From positions 2,578,622 through 2,642,621 of the forward strand of contig OY811982.1 of assembly GCA_963681505.1 (NCBI GenBank): a stretch of 64,000 bases of DNA, in the 5' to 3' direction. A program made the position numbers and the translations under genes. Position 1 is the first letter of the stretch, and each line of letters starts with the position of its first letter. Below are positions 36,978 to 47,667 of the stretch, piece after piece. The stretch is from Eunapius fragilis (lineage: Eukaryota; Porifera; Demospongiae; Spongillida; Spongillidae). The notes under the pieces are model-generated. The model did not search any database. It had not been told where the DNA came from and saw only the letters and a list, made by a program, of their open reading frames with translations.

Positions 36978-37784
36978 CATCGGAAGTTTCGTTAGAAACT
37001 TCCATATAGGATTTGACCCCGACTATGAATGTCATTAAAAAACGCGACCCGTCTGTAACAACACTCCCGACGATCGGATCGTGTAGCTTGTTTTAGCAAT
37101 CGATCTAGAAGTCAAAAATGAGTAGTTTCGTTTTTGTTTCATGTCGCTGAACCGCGTGGTTGTTGAGAACAAGAGTGTACTGCCCGTCCTCGTACCCAGT
37201 CTCGGAACAAGGGGCGGGTCGTCTTCTTCTTCTCCTCCTCCTTCTTCTTGGCAACGCATAACTCAGGACAGGAACATTTCTAAGCGATGAAAATTTCACC
37301 AATAGCTTCAGAATCGGCTGGAGGACTCGCTTTTATATAATATAATACTTTGATAAACAATCGACTATCAGCCTCCTATGTCTTGTATAATTTAATTACG
37401 GTATCTAAAGATAAAAGTATGAAAGAAATGAAAAGGGAGAAGCAGCCATACAACAGTCATTGGGTTACTTGGGTATGAAAAAAATTAAGAAAACAAGTAA
37501 ATGAAAACATTCTCTACGAGAAAGTTGGTGGGATATAGGATTTGATTATGACATTGGTGGTGTAAAAAGCAAGGAAACAAGGTCTTATCAGAAGGGAAAA
37601 TGTCATAGTCCTATATTTAGCACACAAACAACACATGCCCTAGAAATGTGCTAAATATAGGACTATGACATTTTCCCTTCTGATAAGACCTTTTTTCCTT
37701 GCTTTTTACACCACCAATGTCATAATCAAATCCTATATCCCACCAACTTTCTCGTAGAGAATGTTTTTATTTACTTGTACATTT
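36978..37784 (+). repeat. Repeated block with terminal hairpin, copy 1
   Basis: The block from TCGGAAGTTTCGTTAGAAAC to the hairpin end ATTTACTTGT is repeated in the same orientation at 54,420-55,290. It contains a pyrimidine CTT/CTC tract (37,220-37,255). It ends in a near-perfect hairpin (arms about 37,493-37,620 and 37,650-37,784: AACATTCTCTACGAGAAAGT and its inverse). The loop reads TAGCACACAAACAAC onward. In the other copy the loop is inverted. Confidence 0.8.
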
Positions 37785-37789
37785 TACGT

Positions 37790-39894
37790 ACATGTATGAA
37801 TGATGCGCATGCGTGCAACCAATACTTTGTTGCTATGAAGACAGTTATTGACCTCAAAAGGCTCATGAATGAATATAAAAAGGATGAGAGTGAGCATGGA
37901 TCCCTATACTGCAATTGAATTGCCTTTAAAAATGAAATCATACATTCAAAAATCCATTGTCATCAGTCATTGTTCTGCACATAGCCAAACTGACACTACC
38001 CACTCCATATATATCTTATTACACTAATGTGAGGAAAGAAAATGTGCTTTATTAAAAATAAAAAAATATTTAAAAAGATGATAACATCAATTGAGGCTAT
38101 CTAAGCAAAGCTCTGAGTACTTGCTAGTGTTTTTAAGCCCAGGAAACGTTCCACCATATCAGCAGGAGGTTGGCAGTGGGCTCAGCCTCCAGTGAAGCCG
38201 GGGTGAGGCAGGACATGTATGGGAGACTAAGCCTGACCTAGGTGAGGGAGAACACTAAGGTTATCCTGGCAAGATCCAGCTGGCCTGTTGGCTGAACGCT
38301 TGTGTACTATTATGATTACATGATGTTATACTGTATATTTTTTGGAAGTACAGTATCTTCAAGAAGCATTTTACAGAAGTAAAAAAAAAAACACTCCATT
38401 CTAAATTGCTAAGTGCAACAAAAAAACAATGCAATGATTAAGTTGGCCTATGCACAAGCATGAAAGTACCATATTTCAAATCACTCAGTACATTCAATGG
38501 TGTTCATCGAAAGAGGGGAAAATGCATGCAATAATGCACATTTTTTATAATATCTAATGAATGGTATACAATTGTATCATGCCAATTACATTTTTAGATT
38601 CAGCATCTACTTCTGAACAGAGTGCATTCACTTTAAAACTTGTAAACAAAACAATGCACCATAGTAAACAACTGCTGGTCAGGTTGGATGTTCAAGCCTA
38701 TAACGCCTTTCGTTAAGCTACCAATTTTTATTTCCATCTACCCAATACTGGTGAGTACCTATACTGTTGTTTTGAGCTCTTAAGTCTCACTCGCTGTGGA
38801 GATCAGTATCATCTCTGGGGTATCCATATAATTTTTGGCAGCTTGCAATGGGCATTGAACAATCCATGAAATATTAAAAAGCTTTATACATTGAAAGCCG
38901 TTTTTCACCCGTTATTAGGATTTCTCCGTATATTGTAGTAAACGTATAGCAAATAATAAAGATACTTGCGTTTGTACTTATTCTATCAAGTAATCTACAT
39001 GCAGTAAAGCAGACAGGCTTTGCTTTGTTTGTTTGCTTCATTGTGTTGTTAACATTCAGAAGCTAATATATAGAGGTGTCAATTGTAAATTATATAGAAA
39101 CACTGAAAAGAGGAAAGGAAACATATCCTGTAAACAACAATGCACCTATAGCTGGGCATTATATAGGGTTTAATATAGGGTTGTCAATCAGGTGATCATA
39201 AGTTGATTTGGTGTGTCTATTGGTGTACTAGGGTCACACCGCAAAATAGGTGGCCTTCGCACATTTGCTGTGTGGGGTTAGCAGTTAGAGCCTTAACCAG
39301 CCTGGCTAATTTTTCCATTTTCATGACAGCCGTGCACTTGGGCAATAAACTGATCGATACACCCGGCACCTTAGGCTTTATCAGTGCATGCGTGGCTGTG
39401 TTAGTGCATGCAGCTGCTGCACACTCTTTCCTTCTTGCAGCTGCGCGAGCATTCTAAAAATATCTAAATAGGTCCATGTACATGTTTGTATACCTCATGT
39501 TCAAGTTGTTATTCCCGTGACTGGAAACCCATCCATAGCGCATTCTTTTCACGTCGGCGAGTGGTTATAATAGAGAGCCCTAACACGGTTTAAGCAAATA
39601 ACAAAAGGCGTTTGTGCTGCAGCACAAAACACCTAAACATCTGCGTTGAATATAACATTTTAAACACTAAACATCGCTAGCTCGAGTTACATACATTCGA
39701 GTTCACGTAGCCGCTAAAGGAGGAACGTACAAACGTGTCTGGCTGGAGGCATGCACCGAGAAGACCGTGCAGTTGAAGGTACGTACGTACCGGCACCAGT
39801 GCGTTAAAATAGACAGCACAAGATTTTTTTTTTGTTGAATTATTATAGGAAACATATGAAGTATACACCAACCGGTTATTTAGCGGTTATTTGA
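37790..39894. other. Intergenic, no gene recognised
   Basis: No supported gene. A GC-rich patch at about 38,140-38,300 (AGTGAAGCCGGGGTGAGGCA) stands out from its AT-rich surroundings but matches no RNA family that I can name. A short frame at 39,203-39,457 is alanine-rich and unrecognised. Confidence 0.4.
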
Positions 39895-39960
39895 TTCTCG
39901 CAATCGGTTAACCGCTGGTTAACCGGTTAACCGGAGTTCCGGAACAACCGGTTGCAAGCC
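39895..39960. repeat. AACCGGTT-rich terminus-like sequence
   Basis: Clustered GGTTAACCGG / AACCGGTTGCAAGCC motifs resemble one end of a hAT-type element. I did not find the other end. Confidence 0.3.
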
Positions 39961-40219
39961 TTTAGTTAGTTTATAGTGTGTTTGGCCCTTAATCTGTCAT
40001 CACAAAGTTCTGGTTGGAAGCAAGCCTGCTTAAGTCTTAGCAGAGGAGGTCTTGGCTTAAGATAAGTAGCTGTTCACACCACTGCTGCATACCTAGGCTC
40101 AATTAGCTCATCTTCCGCAGATTTGGTGTCCAGCCATTATGTCATAGATGCATGTTATTAACATCTTCTATCTCCATGCAGGTTTCTGCGAAGTATACAG
40201 TATCCATCCATTTGCCAAT

Positions 40220-41030
40220 CAAGTCCCATCTTCAGCATAACCTATCACAACGAATTGAGAATTGCCAATTCAGTGCACTATATACGACTCTGCCAGCTGG
40301 CAGATCAGGCTCATATATATATACTCTCCATTTCGTCTGTGCATGCCTCCTCATGGCTACATGTAGTCCCCTCCCCTAGGTTGGGGTTCAACATGGCTCC
40401 CAATGAAATGCAGTGGACCATCAAATGGTGGCTTGGTCTGCCTCTAACACCAGAAGTAGGGGTATGTGCTTACTGTCCTGACAAAGCTCTGAATGTGCTC
40501 CGTGCAGTTATACCTGCAAATTGCCGGGGAAGATGTTGCAATACTTCCCATAATGTTACATTTATTTCTGCAGAAGAGTTTTGTTGAAACCATGCAAACT
40601 ACTGGAAGCTGGTACTGGTTTGGGTCATGAAAGGAGGCTAACAAGACTTGCAGATACACTATTTACAAGCTGGTCCACTAGGGGATATAAGGTTGCTGCC
40701 ATTGATGTATCAATCACTTAGCTCCGCTTAGATAAAGCATTTTGTCCAAAACGGGTGTGGTTGGACAGACACATATTTAATGATCTCATATGCTCCAAAC
40801 TAGGCTGGAAGTGGTGGAGGTATTTGGTGTATGGGGAAGAACAGCAGGCCAGTTCCTTTTTGCACAACTTGCAGTACAACTTGCAGCATAAGGCTACCTT
40901 GCTAAATTCCATTTACGGCAGGCTAAGTGTCCTCTTAATTAGTTGGAGCCAATGCCTTGCTTTCATAGCAAAGTCAATTTCAGAAACCACAACAATGGAC
41001 CTGCTTGAGGGTTTTGTGTAGCATACTTCT
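40220..41030 (+). mobile_element. LINE-like fragment (downstream part of a reverse-transcriptase ORF)
   Basis: The stretch NEMQWTIKWWLGLPL followed by CAYCPDKALNVL and a C-R-G-R-C...HNV segment resembles the cysteine-histidine module found after the RT in some invertebrate LINE ORFs (LGLPL, CP.C, RHN). Several stops interrupt it after about 40,590, so the copy is dead. Sequence just upstream (39,975-40,070) recurs near 44,242-44,340, next to an RT fragment, which supports a common element. Confidence 0.5.
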
Positions 41031-41036
41031 GAATCA

Positions 41037-41145
41037 TTCCAACCGCAATCACTTTATCAATAGAGAAGTTTTTGATTTACTTGTGCTCAGTAAGGGGACA
41101 GCATAAATCCTGTCCTTGCATATTCTTAGGTGTGCATTAAGGTGG
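41037..41145 (+). repeat. Leading edge of the tandem segmental duplication, copy 1
   Basis: CATTCCAACCGCAATCACTT through CATTAAGGTGG recurs at 44,413-44,525 with few changes. It is followed in both copies by the RNF213-like exon fragment, but here an LTR element has inserted in between. Confidence 0.8.
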
Positions 41146-41975
41146 TGTAAAGAGTACGCGCAGCAGTAAAATTGAGGAAGTTCCAGTCCAAGAGTATGTG
41201 CAGAAGTTAAAAGAAGACCTACAAAGTTCATATCAACTAGTGAGAGACAGATGTGTGACCGAACACAAACGACAGAAGGCAATATACGATGAAAAGGTTC
41301 ATGGGGCACCCTTCAATCAAGGCGATCTTGTCTGGTTGCATTCTCCTGCTGTACCGCGAGGGTTATCTCGGAAGTTACATTGTCCCTGGAAGGGGCCATT
41401 CAAGGTGGTAGAGCGGATCGGCAACAGCACTTATAAGATCAAGGAAATACGAGGCACAAAAATGCAAATAGTGCATTTAGATAGGCTTAAACCTTGCCCA
41501 GCGAAGATCAGGTTGGACCAAGAAGGCGATAACATGGTACAGCGTGACAGCAATGATGATAGTGGGGAGGCAGCCCATCAAGTGGAACAACATACAAGCA
41601 GAAGTTTGCAGCTTCTGGATGAAGACGATGATTTGGCAGCCCCGCCTCCAGAAATTGACCTACCCGAACCTGATCCGGCGATGAGGCACGCAAAAATTCC
41701 CGAGCCTGCACCGGTGCCAGAGGACCACAGGAGAGCGGTACCGGCTCCAAAGAGGTATCCAAACCGTGTACGGAAACAGACAGACTTCTATGGTCCTTTC
41801 ATCGCTCATTAATTGAAAAGAGGGTGCAGTGTAAAGAGTACGCGCTTGCGCATTGAGCTCATGGAATCAGGTGACAGACTGCTTGTACATATATAGTCTA
41901 TATTTTCTTGTGTTAGTCAGTTCTATATACTTGTAACTTGCTGCTATTAAGTTGCTACCACGCTATCTCGTCACA
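41146..41975 (+). mobile_element. Ty3/gypsy fossil: short LTR pieces with the end of pol (integrase C-terminal part)
   Basis: Starts TGTAAAGAGTACGCG and ends GTCACA, flanked by GTGG at 41,142-41,145 and 41,976-41,979 (4-base duplication). The 3' LTR is about 41,830-41,975, preceded by a purine-rich tract. Between the ends, 41,198-41,815 encodes the tail of a gypsy pol, recognisable by the GPF-containing integrase C-terminal domain. Only a small part of a full element is present, so it is broken. The related segment at 44,525 keeps the empty site. Confidence 0.75.
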
Positions 41976-42222
41976 GTGGCATCTCCAAGGTCAAGGATGG
42001 ACTGAACTGATGAGCAGTGCATATGACCTGCAAAGCCGCAGTCAAGAGATTGAAGCATGTGTGGGGTCATCTAGCATCAGGAGGGATCTTAGTGAAGGAT
42101 CTCTTGAGAGCTAAGCAGAGGCAGCAGCATTTGGTGACACTGTATGAGGCAGCCTCGCAGGGATCCGTATAGTAAATTCATCAAAAAGATACTCGAGCAA
42201 TACATGTGGAGTCTAGATCTAA
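41976..42222 (+). pseudogene. Copy of RNF213-like first-in-window exon, degraded (copy A)
   Basis: GTGGCATCTCCAAGGTCAAG through GAGGCAGCCTCGCAGG matches window positions 3-185 with a few percent difference. It contains small changes that close the reading frame soon after its start (GAACTGATGAGC). After ATTCATCAAAAAG it diverges from the gene. No other RNF213 exon follows, so it is an isolated exon fragment. Confidence 0.85.
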
Positions 42223-42385
42223 GTCTTATAATTAATATATGAGGTTAGCAGTTTAGTTTACTGGTGACTGTGATAACCTTTAAACGCTTCACCCAAAAAA
42301 GGTCCATGTAGATATATAGAAAAATTAATGAAAGGGCGAAAAAAGAACATAGCACTTGTTGCTGGCACAATTTCACAGAATGTGC

Positions 42386-42922
42386 TAGCCTCGTCCCCAG
42401 GCCGTCAATTAAAGTTTGGGAAAAAAGACGGCCTGGTCTCCATTGCAACTCCGTTAGTGCGCATGCGCTGGCCATTACCAGAAAAAGTGGTAATCGTATA
42501 TTTCGCTTGTAAACCTTTCCGTAAACTAACTCGTTACCGGTCTGCCTCGTTCAAAGTGCCAGGCTTTTTCAATTAAAAACACATCGCGCACATGCACAAA
42601 ATACATAGCTACGCGTAGTATGGCAACGACGTCAAAGTCTTGCAGGATTAGTGGCAGTGTTGTGTCTCCTACACATTGTATTGCACATACTACGCGTAGC
42701 TATGTATTTTATGCATGTGCGCGATGTGTTTTTAATTGAAAAAGCCTGGCACTTAGAACGAGGCAGACCAGTAACAAGTTAGTTTACGGAAAGGTTTACA
42801 AGCGAAATATACGATTACCACTTTTTCTGGTAATGGCCAGCGCATGCGCACTAACGGAGTTGCAATGGAGACCAGGCCGTCTTTTTTCCCAAACTTTAAT
42901 TGACGGCCTGGGGACGAGGCTA
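42386..42922. mobile_element. Long-armed palindromic MITE with 9-base target duplication
   Basis: Ends TAGCCTCGTCCCCAGGCC and the exact inverse, with arms of about 230 bases and a loop at about 42,618-42,690. It is flanked by AGAATGTGC at 42,377-42,385 and 42,923-42,931, a perfect 9-base duplication. The related unit at about 44,895-44,910 (TTTCAGAGAATGTGTATGC) lacks the insertion. A 9-base TSD suggests a Mutator-like transposase, which is not encoded here. Confidence 0.88.
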
Positions 42923-42931
42923 AGAATGTGC

Positions 42932-43600
42932 ACGCTAACATAACTGCAATCATGCTTTTTAATCTTGTGATGTGGCATCTTGATTGATTGCCGGATTGAT
43001 TGACTGATTACATGCATGCATGAATATACATGTACATATATGTAAGAAGGCAAGTAATGATTTTCATAAGACATAATGATTTTCAATTCATAAGACATTG
43101 AACCATACTAAATGTATGGTTTAATGTCTTGTATTCTAGTAAGCATTCCAAGAAAAAAAATATGGTTTACAACAGATGCATGACATGTGGTTTTCGATCA
43201 AGCGTTATAAAATGATAACGTCGGAAGCATTGCCTTTACAGTGTACTCGATATCAAATATGTGTGCTTCGTTGAGGGCCGGTTACGTGGAGCGACAATCC
43301 TACTCGCAATCAAATTTACAAGTGAAATGCATTCGTGTATACTTATTGGGAGCGTATATGAAACAGGAAATATACAAGAATACGAGATTACTATTAATAG
43401 CATTGTACTATGTATGCAGCTAAAAACTATCACGTCTATATATACATTCTCTATTATTGCTGGAACGAGGTTCTGGACAGACTAGTGCAGCACTGGGATA
43501 AGAAAAGTGAATATTATTACGGCGGAATGTTTGAAAATCACTGCCAGTTCAAGCGTGGACATGAGTACTTCACGACAATCAAATTCCTGTGATGTATTTA
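42932..43600 (+). repeat. Trailing part of the tandem segmental duplication, copy 1
   Basis: CTAACATAACTGCAATCATG to about 43,600 (AATTCCTGTGATGTATTTAG) recurs at 44,912-45,603 with a few percent difference. Both copies include an internal inverted motif around TGTATGGTTTAATGTCTT. No conserved gene seen. Confidence 0.8.
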
Positions 43601-43899
43601 GCAGGGCCTCCTCTCACACTCCAGAAGGTGGAAGTTCCTCACCTTAAGTTTGACCTACATTGTAATGTGTTATTAGATTCAAGTTAAAATATGTTGTGAA
43701 TTAAAGGTGTACAATCATGTACAAAATAAATTTATTATTTATGAGTGTTGCTGTGCTATTGTGAAATCCAACCATACCAATATGAGGTTGTTTGCCCCAG
43801 GTGGAGTAGAAAAAATTCATCCACTCATTGCGCTCATGTATGATCATTGGTTTGATCATCAGTGAATATTTTACTGTAAGCCAAAGTTGATTTACACAA

Positions 43900-44130
43900 T
43901 CCATTTAACTTGGTGTCTCGAAATGCCGTGCTAGAAAACTGTGCTGAGTTTTTCTCAGAACTTTACTCAGGCTGTAGCATCCTATATATGGGCACTCTCC
44001 GCTCTGCTAGCGGTGTGCAACAGGGCTATCCACTTGGGCCACTTTTATTTTCTGTTGTGCTGCTTTGATTTATACTATTCAATTGTACTTTGATGAGCCT
44101 GAACCAGTTGTTCTCATCTCTTGGTAAATA
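43900..44130 (+). mobile_element. LINE reverse-transcriptase fragment
   Basis: The sequence encodes SASGVQQGYPLGPLLFSVVL, the motif of RT block with GVQQGDPLGPLLF in non-LTR retrotransposons; here the Asp of QGDP is Tyr. A stop follows directly. It is a short dead fragment, likely from the same kind of element as 40,220-41,030. Confidence 0.7.
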
Positions 44131-44412
44131 AAATTTGCAAAATGTGACAAGAAGATTTATCAGCTACACCTCCAACTTTAATAAAGTCATCACTTTCACC
44201 TTTGTGATGATAGCATTCATTAATGCATGCTTTACAGAGTTTTTGGCCCTCTATAAGACCACAAAGTTCTGATTGAAAGCAGGCTTGTTTTAAGTCCCAG
44301 CATGCAAAGGTGGTCTTAATTGGCTTAAGATCAGTATAAATTAAAAAAATCCGGAAAGAGATTGGTGATAACTGTAACCAACTATTCTAGAATCCTAGTG
44401 TAACATACTTTA

Positions 44413-45603
44413 ACATTCCAACCGCAATCACTTTCTCAATAGAGAAGTTTTTGATTTACTTGTGCTCAGTAAGGGGACAGCATAAATCCTGTCCTTGAAT
44501 ATTCTTAGGTGTTACATTAAGGCGGCACCTCCATGGTCAAGAATGGACTGAACGAGCAGTGCATTATGACCTGCAAAGCTGCGGTCAGGAGATTGGAGTG
44601 TGTGTGGGGTCATCTAGCATCAGGAGAGATCTTAGTGAAGGATCTCTTGAGAGCTAAGCAGAGGCAGCAGCATTTGGTGATGCTGTATGAGGCAGCCTCA
44701 CGGGCATCCATAGTAAATTCATCAAAAAGATACTCGAGCAATACATGTGGAGTCTAGATCTAAGCAGGTTAGCAGTTTAGTTTACTGGTGGCTGTGATAA
44801 TCTATAAATGCTTCACCAAAAAAAGTTACATGTAGGTATATAGAAAAATTAATGAATGGACGAAAAAAGAACATAACACTTGCTGGCACAATTTCAGAGA
44901 ATGTGTATGCTAACATAACTGCACATGCTTTTTAATTTTGTGATGTGGCATCTTGATTGATTGATTGATTGACTGATTACATGCATGCATGAATATACAT
45001 GTACATATATGTAAGAAGGCATGTAATGATTTTCATAAGACATAATGATTTTCGATTCATAAGACATTAAACCACATGCTACATGTATGGTTTAATGTCT
45101 TATATCCTAGTAAGCATTCCAAGAAAATAATATACGGTTTACAGCAGATGCATGACATGTGGTTTTCGATCAAGTGTTATAAAATGATAACGCCAGAAGC
45201 ATTGCCTTTACAGTGTACCGGCTCGATATATAATCCATCAAATACGGGTGCTTCGTTGAGGGCCGGTTACGTGGAGCGACAATCCTACTCGCAATCAATT
45301 TTATAACACGTGAAATGCATTCGTGTATACTTATTGGGAACGTATATGAAACAGGAAATATACAAGAATACGAGATTACTATTAATAGCATTGTACTATG
45401 TATGCAGCTAAAAACTATCACGTCTATATATACATTCTCTATTATTGCTGGAACGAGGTTCTGGACAGACTAGTGCAGCACTGGGAAAAGAAAAGTGAAT
45501 ATTATTACGGCGGAATGTTTGAAAATCACTGCCGATCAGTTCAAGCATGCATGGACATGAGTACTTAACGACCACCGCCAAATTCCTGTGATGTATTTAG
45601 CAG
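44413..45603 (+). repeat. Tandem segmental duplication, copy 2 (without the insertions)
   Basis: This 1.2-kb unit corresponds to 41,037-43,600 minus the gypsy fossil and the palindromic MITE. It starts CATTCCAACCGCAATCACTT, contains the RNF213-like exon copy B, and ends at AATTCCTGTGATGTATTTAG. It is the pre-insertion form of both sites. Confidence 0.85.
44522..44757 (+). pseudogene. Copy of RNF213-like first-in-window exon (copy B), frame open but isolated
   Basis: GCGGCACCTCCATGGTCAAG onward matches window positions 3-210. Unlike copy A its frame is open: MTCKAAVRRLECVWGHLASG, then EILVKDLLRAKQRQQHLVML, matching the gene with a few substitutions. It ends shortly after the point where similarity stops. 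With no neighbouring exons it is a fragment, not a gene. Confidence 0.85.
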
Positions 45604-46102
45604 CAAGAGATATAAGAAAAAAAAATGATAGAAATATGTCACAACCACCACTGTGGTTGTCTAGAGCTGTGGGAATATCTTTCATTCGTTGCCTTTCAAG
45701 TTCTATATTTAGCCGGCACACATTATATTGTGCTTGCTTGTGCAGGACTATATATTTCAACCGGTCGGTCCCCTTCTATTTGCACCACTATATATGCAAT
45801 ATTGCCTAAAATCGTATATATATATATACCACCATGCAACTTTCTCATTGAAAAAATACTTGTAGTATTAAAAAATCATACAGCACACGACATGATATAG
45901 ACTCTTTTAATAATTATATATGATACGGCCTGAGCAAGCTATACTAGATCGTCATTCTTAAAAAAAAAAAACACAAACAAACGTCCACTACATGTAGTCA
46001 GTCTTCAAGAGGAAGTGAGTATCGTGTTTCACTTTCGATAAGTGTAGTCGTCTCTTTAATCGTTACATGCTCTCCAGAGTTGCTATGGGAGATCAGTGTT
46101 TT
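45604..46102. other. Intergenic, downstream of the minus-strand receptor
   Basis: Nothing recognised apart from A/T runs. Confidence 0.5.
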
Positions 46103-47007
46103 TCATTTCTTCTTGCATACAACAATACCTATGTGTATTATCAGAGTGCACGAACAACTAATGCTCCAGAGTGGAACGCTAACAAATGTAGCGATGGAGA
46201 GTGTATTACTGTAGGATAAAACATAATCGCCATTCAGAATGAGTAGTTCTCGCACGCTTGATAGAAACAGTGGAATGAAGAGAATTAGGTACAGTATTGG
46301 ATACATCAGAAGTGGCATGATCTCTTGAAGAGCTTTTTTGTGTTGTTGCTGTTGTTCCGAAACAATCCCATGATTAGTTTTATATACCCTCCGGCACAGC
46401 GTAACTCCCATTATTATTACCAACGGCAATGAAAGTAGAAGAAGAAGAATGGCCACAAAGAGTGGAGTTAGTTGTCCAATTGCAAACATATCGAGAATGT
46501 TAATGGAATCAGTGGAATTATTAGAGGAATTCGAGGACCCGGTAAGGCCGTTGTCTAAGTTGTCTTCTGTTGTTATTAGAAATGCTAACAACAGTACGAG
46601 CAGTACGATTGCAGCTATGATGGAACTCCCGACATACAGTGGCTCTAACCGTTTGAAGTTTTTGTGGCACATTGAAAGTGAGTAGAGATGGAAATTTAGC
46701 CACAGTGTTAGGGCAGCCTTTAGAAACATTGACGATAGTGCCAGCGAATATTATACTGCCAGCGAATGCAGCTTTAAATCAAGATAGAATATTGTAAAAA
46801 AAAAAACCAACCACGTAATGAGGCACAACTCTGCGCTGATCACTTGATAAAGGGCTAGGCGGTATACCATAAGTCTGTGTAGCTTAAAAGCTGGTATAAG
46901 CAGAATAGCGGCCAAGAAGAGTACAAGTGAAATACATGCTAAGGGAATCATAATGAAGGCTTTAAGAAGGCTACTTCGTCACTACTGTTATTCGAGTCAT
47001 TTGGCAT
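46103..47007 (-). pseudogene. 7TM G-protein-coupled-receptor-like gene, probably decayed
   Basis: On the minus strand a possible start at 47,007 gives MPNDSNNSSDE, an extracellular N-terminus with glycosylation sites. It is one frame off from TM1 (IPLACISLVLFLAAILLIPAF) and TM2 (VYRLALYQVISAEL). After a poly-T tract near 46,790 the frame changes again to TM3 (KAALTLWLNFHLYSLSM), TM4 (LYVGSSIIAAIVLLVLLLAF), an Asn/Ser-rich loop, TM5 (PLFVAILLLLLSLPLVIIMG), TM6 (EIMPLLMYPILYLILFIPLF), TM7 (SIATFVSVPLWSISCS) and a very short tail CKKK before the stop at 46,103. The LTLWLNFHLYSL and KNFKRLEPLYV motifs resemble a large sponge/cnidarian receptor family. Two frame changes and a short TM2-TM3 loop suggest decay; a short intron at the poly-T tract could explain one of them. 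Confidence 0.65.
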
Positions 47008-47289
47008 CGCTATAGCTTTTGCAGATGATTAGATATTGTGACCAGATGTACAGAACTTGTGCCTGCAAACAAAACAACATGGATGTATTACCAACCTTGC
47101 ACCTATACATTGTATATGACATCATATATAAAAGATAAACTAAGGAATTAGGTATGTGTCCTAGTAATATACTGCCTTAATTCTTTCATTTGCAAGTGCA
47201 CAATAAAAAGAATGCATAAACACATACGTTCAAAGACATGCAGTCATGTATACATCGTAAATTGTCCACCCATGAGTAAATGAGTTTCT

Positions 47290-47398
47290 TGGGTGTACAA
47301 GGGGGCATTGGATGGGTGTACATGGAGGGCATTGGATGGGTGTACATGGGGGGCATTGGATGAGTGTACATGGAGGGCATTGGATGGGTGTGCATGGG
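47290..47398 (+). repeat. 24-base minisatellite GGCATTGGATGGGTGTACAT (about 4-5 copies)
   Basis: Units of GGGCATTGGATGGGTGTACA plus four bases repeat head to tail. The same unit forms a longer array at 50,215-50,520. Frames through it encode an 8-residue repeat and are not genes. Confidence 0.9.
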
Positions 47399-47404
47399 GA
47401 TGTT

Positions 47405-47465
47405 ACGCGCAAAGCGTGGATTTGCGCAATCCCGGGATTGTCCTGCGCAAACCCTGGATCCATGG
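47405..47465. repeat. 61-base GC-rich repeat, exact inverse of 50,149-50,209
   Basis: ACGCGCAAAGCGTGGATTTG to CTGGATCCATGG is identical to the reverse complement of 50,149-50,209, 61 of 61 bases. It contains CCCGGG and GGATCC palindromes. Both copies lie next to the 24-base minisatellite. Confidence 0.9.
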
Positions 47466-47667
47466 CTTGTTTGCGCAATCTCGAGATTGCCCTTATATAT
47501 ATCTTTAACCCAATCAACTCGCGTAGGCCTATCTCGTAATGTTGAAATACAACGAAGGCACAAAAGTTGTATTGACTACGCCAGAGCCTGGCAAGGCCGT
47601 TGAGCGTACACACAGATAAGCTGTCGGTCTGTCCAGTCTGGGTCTCCAAGCTTTTCAAGACGGTAAG

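Noticed and set aside
38140-38300. GC-rich patch considered as a structured RNA or SINE
   Set aside because: No A/B box promoter, terminator or recognisable RNA family features were seen, and no second copy was noticed in the window.
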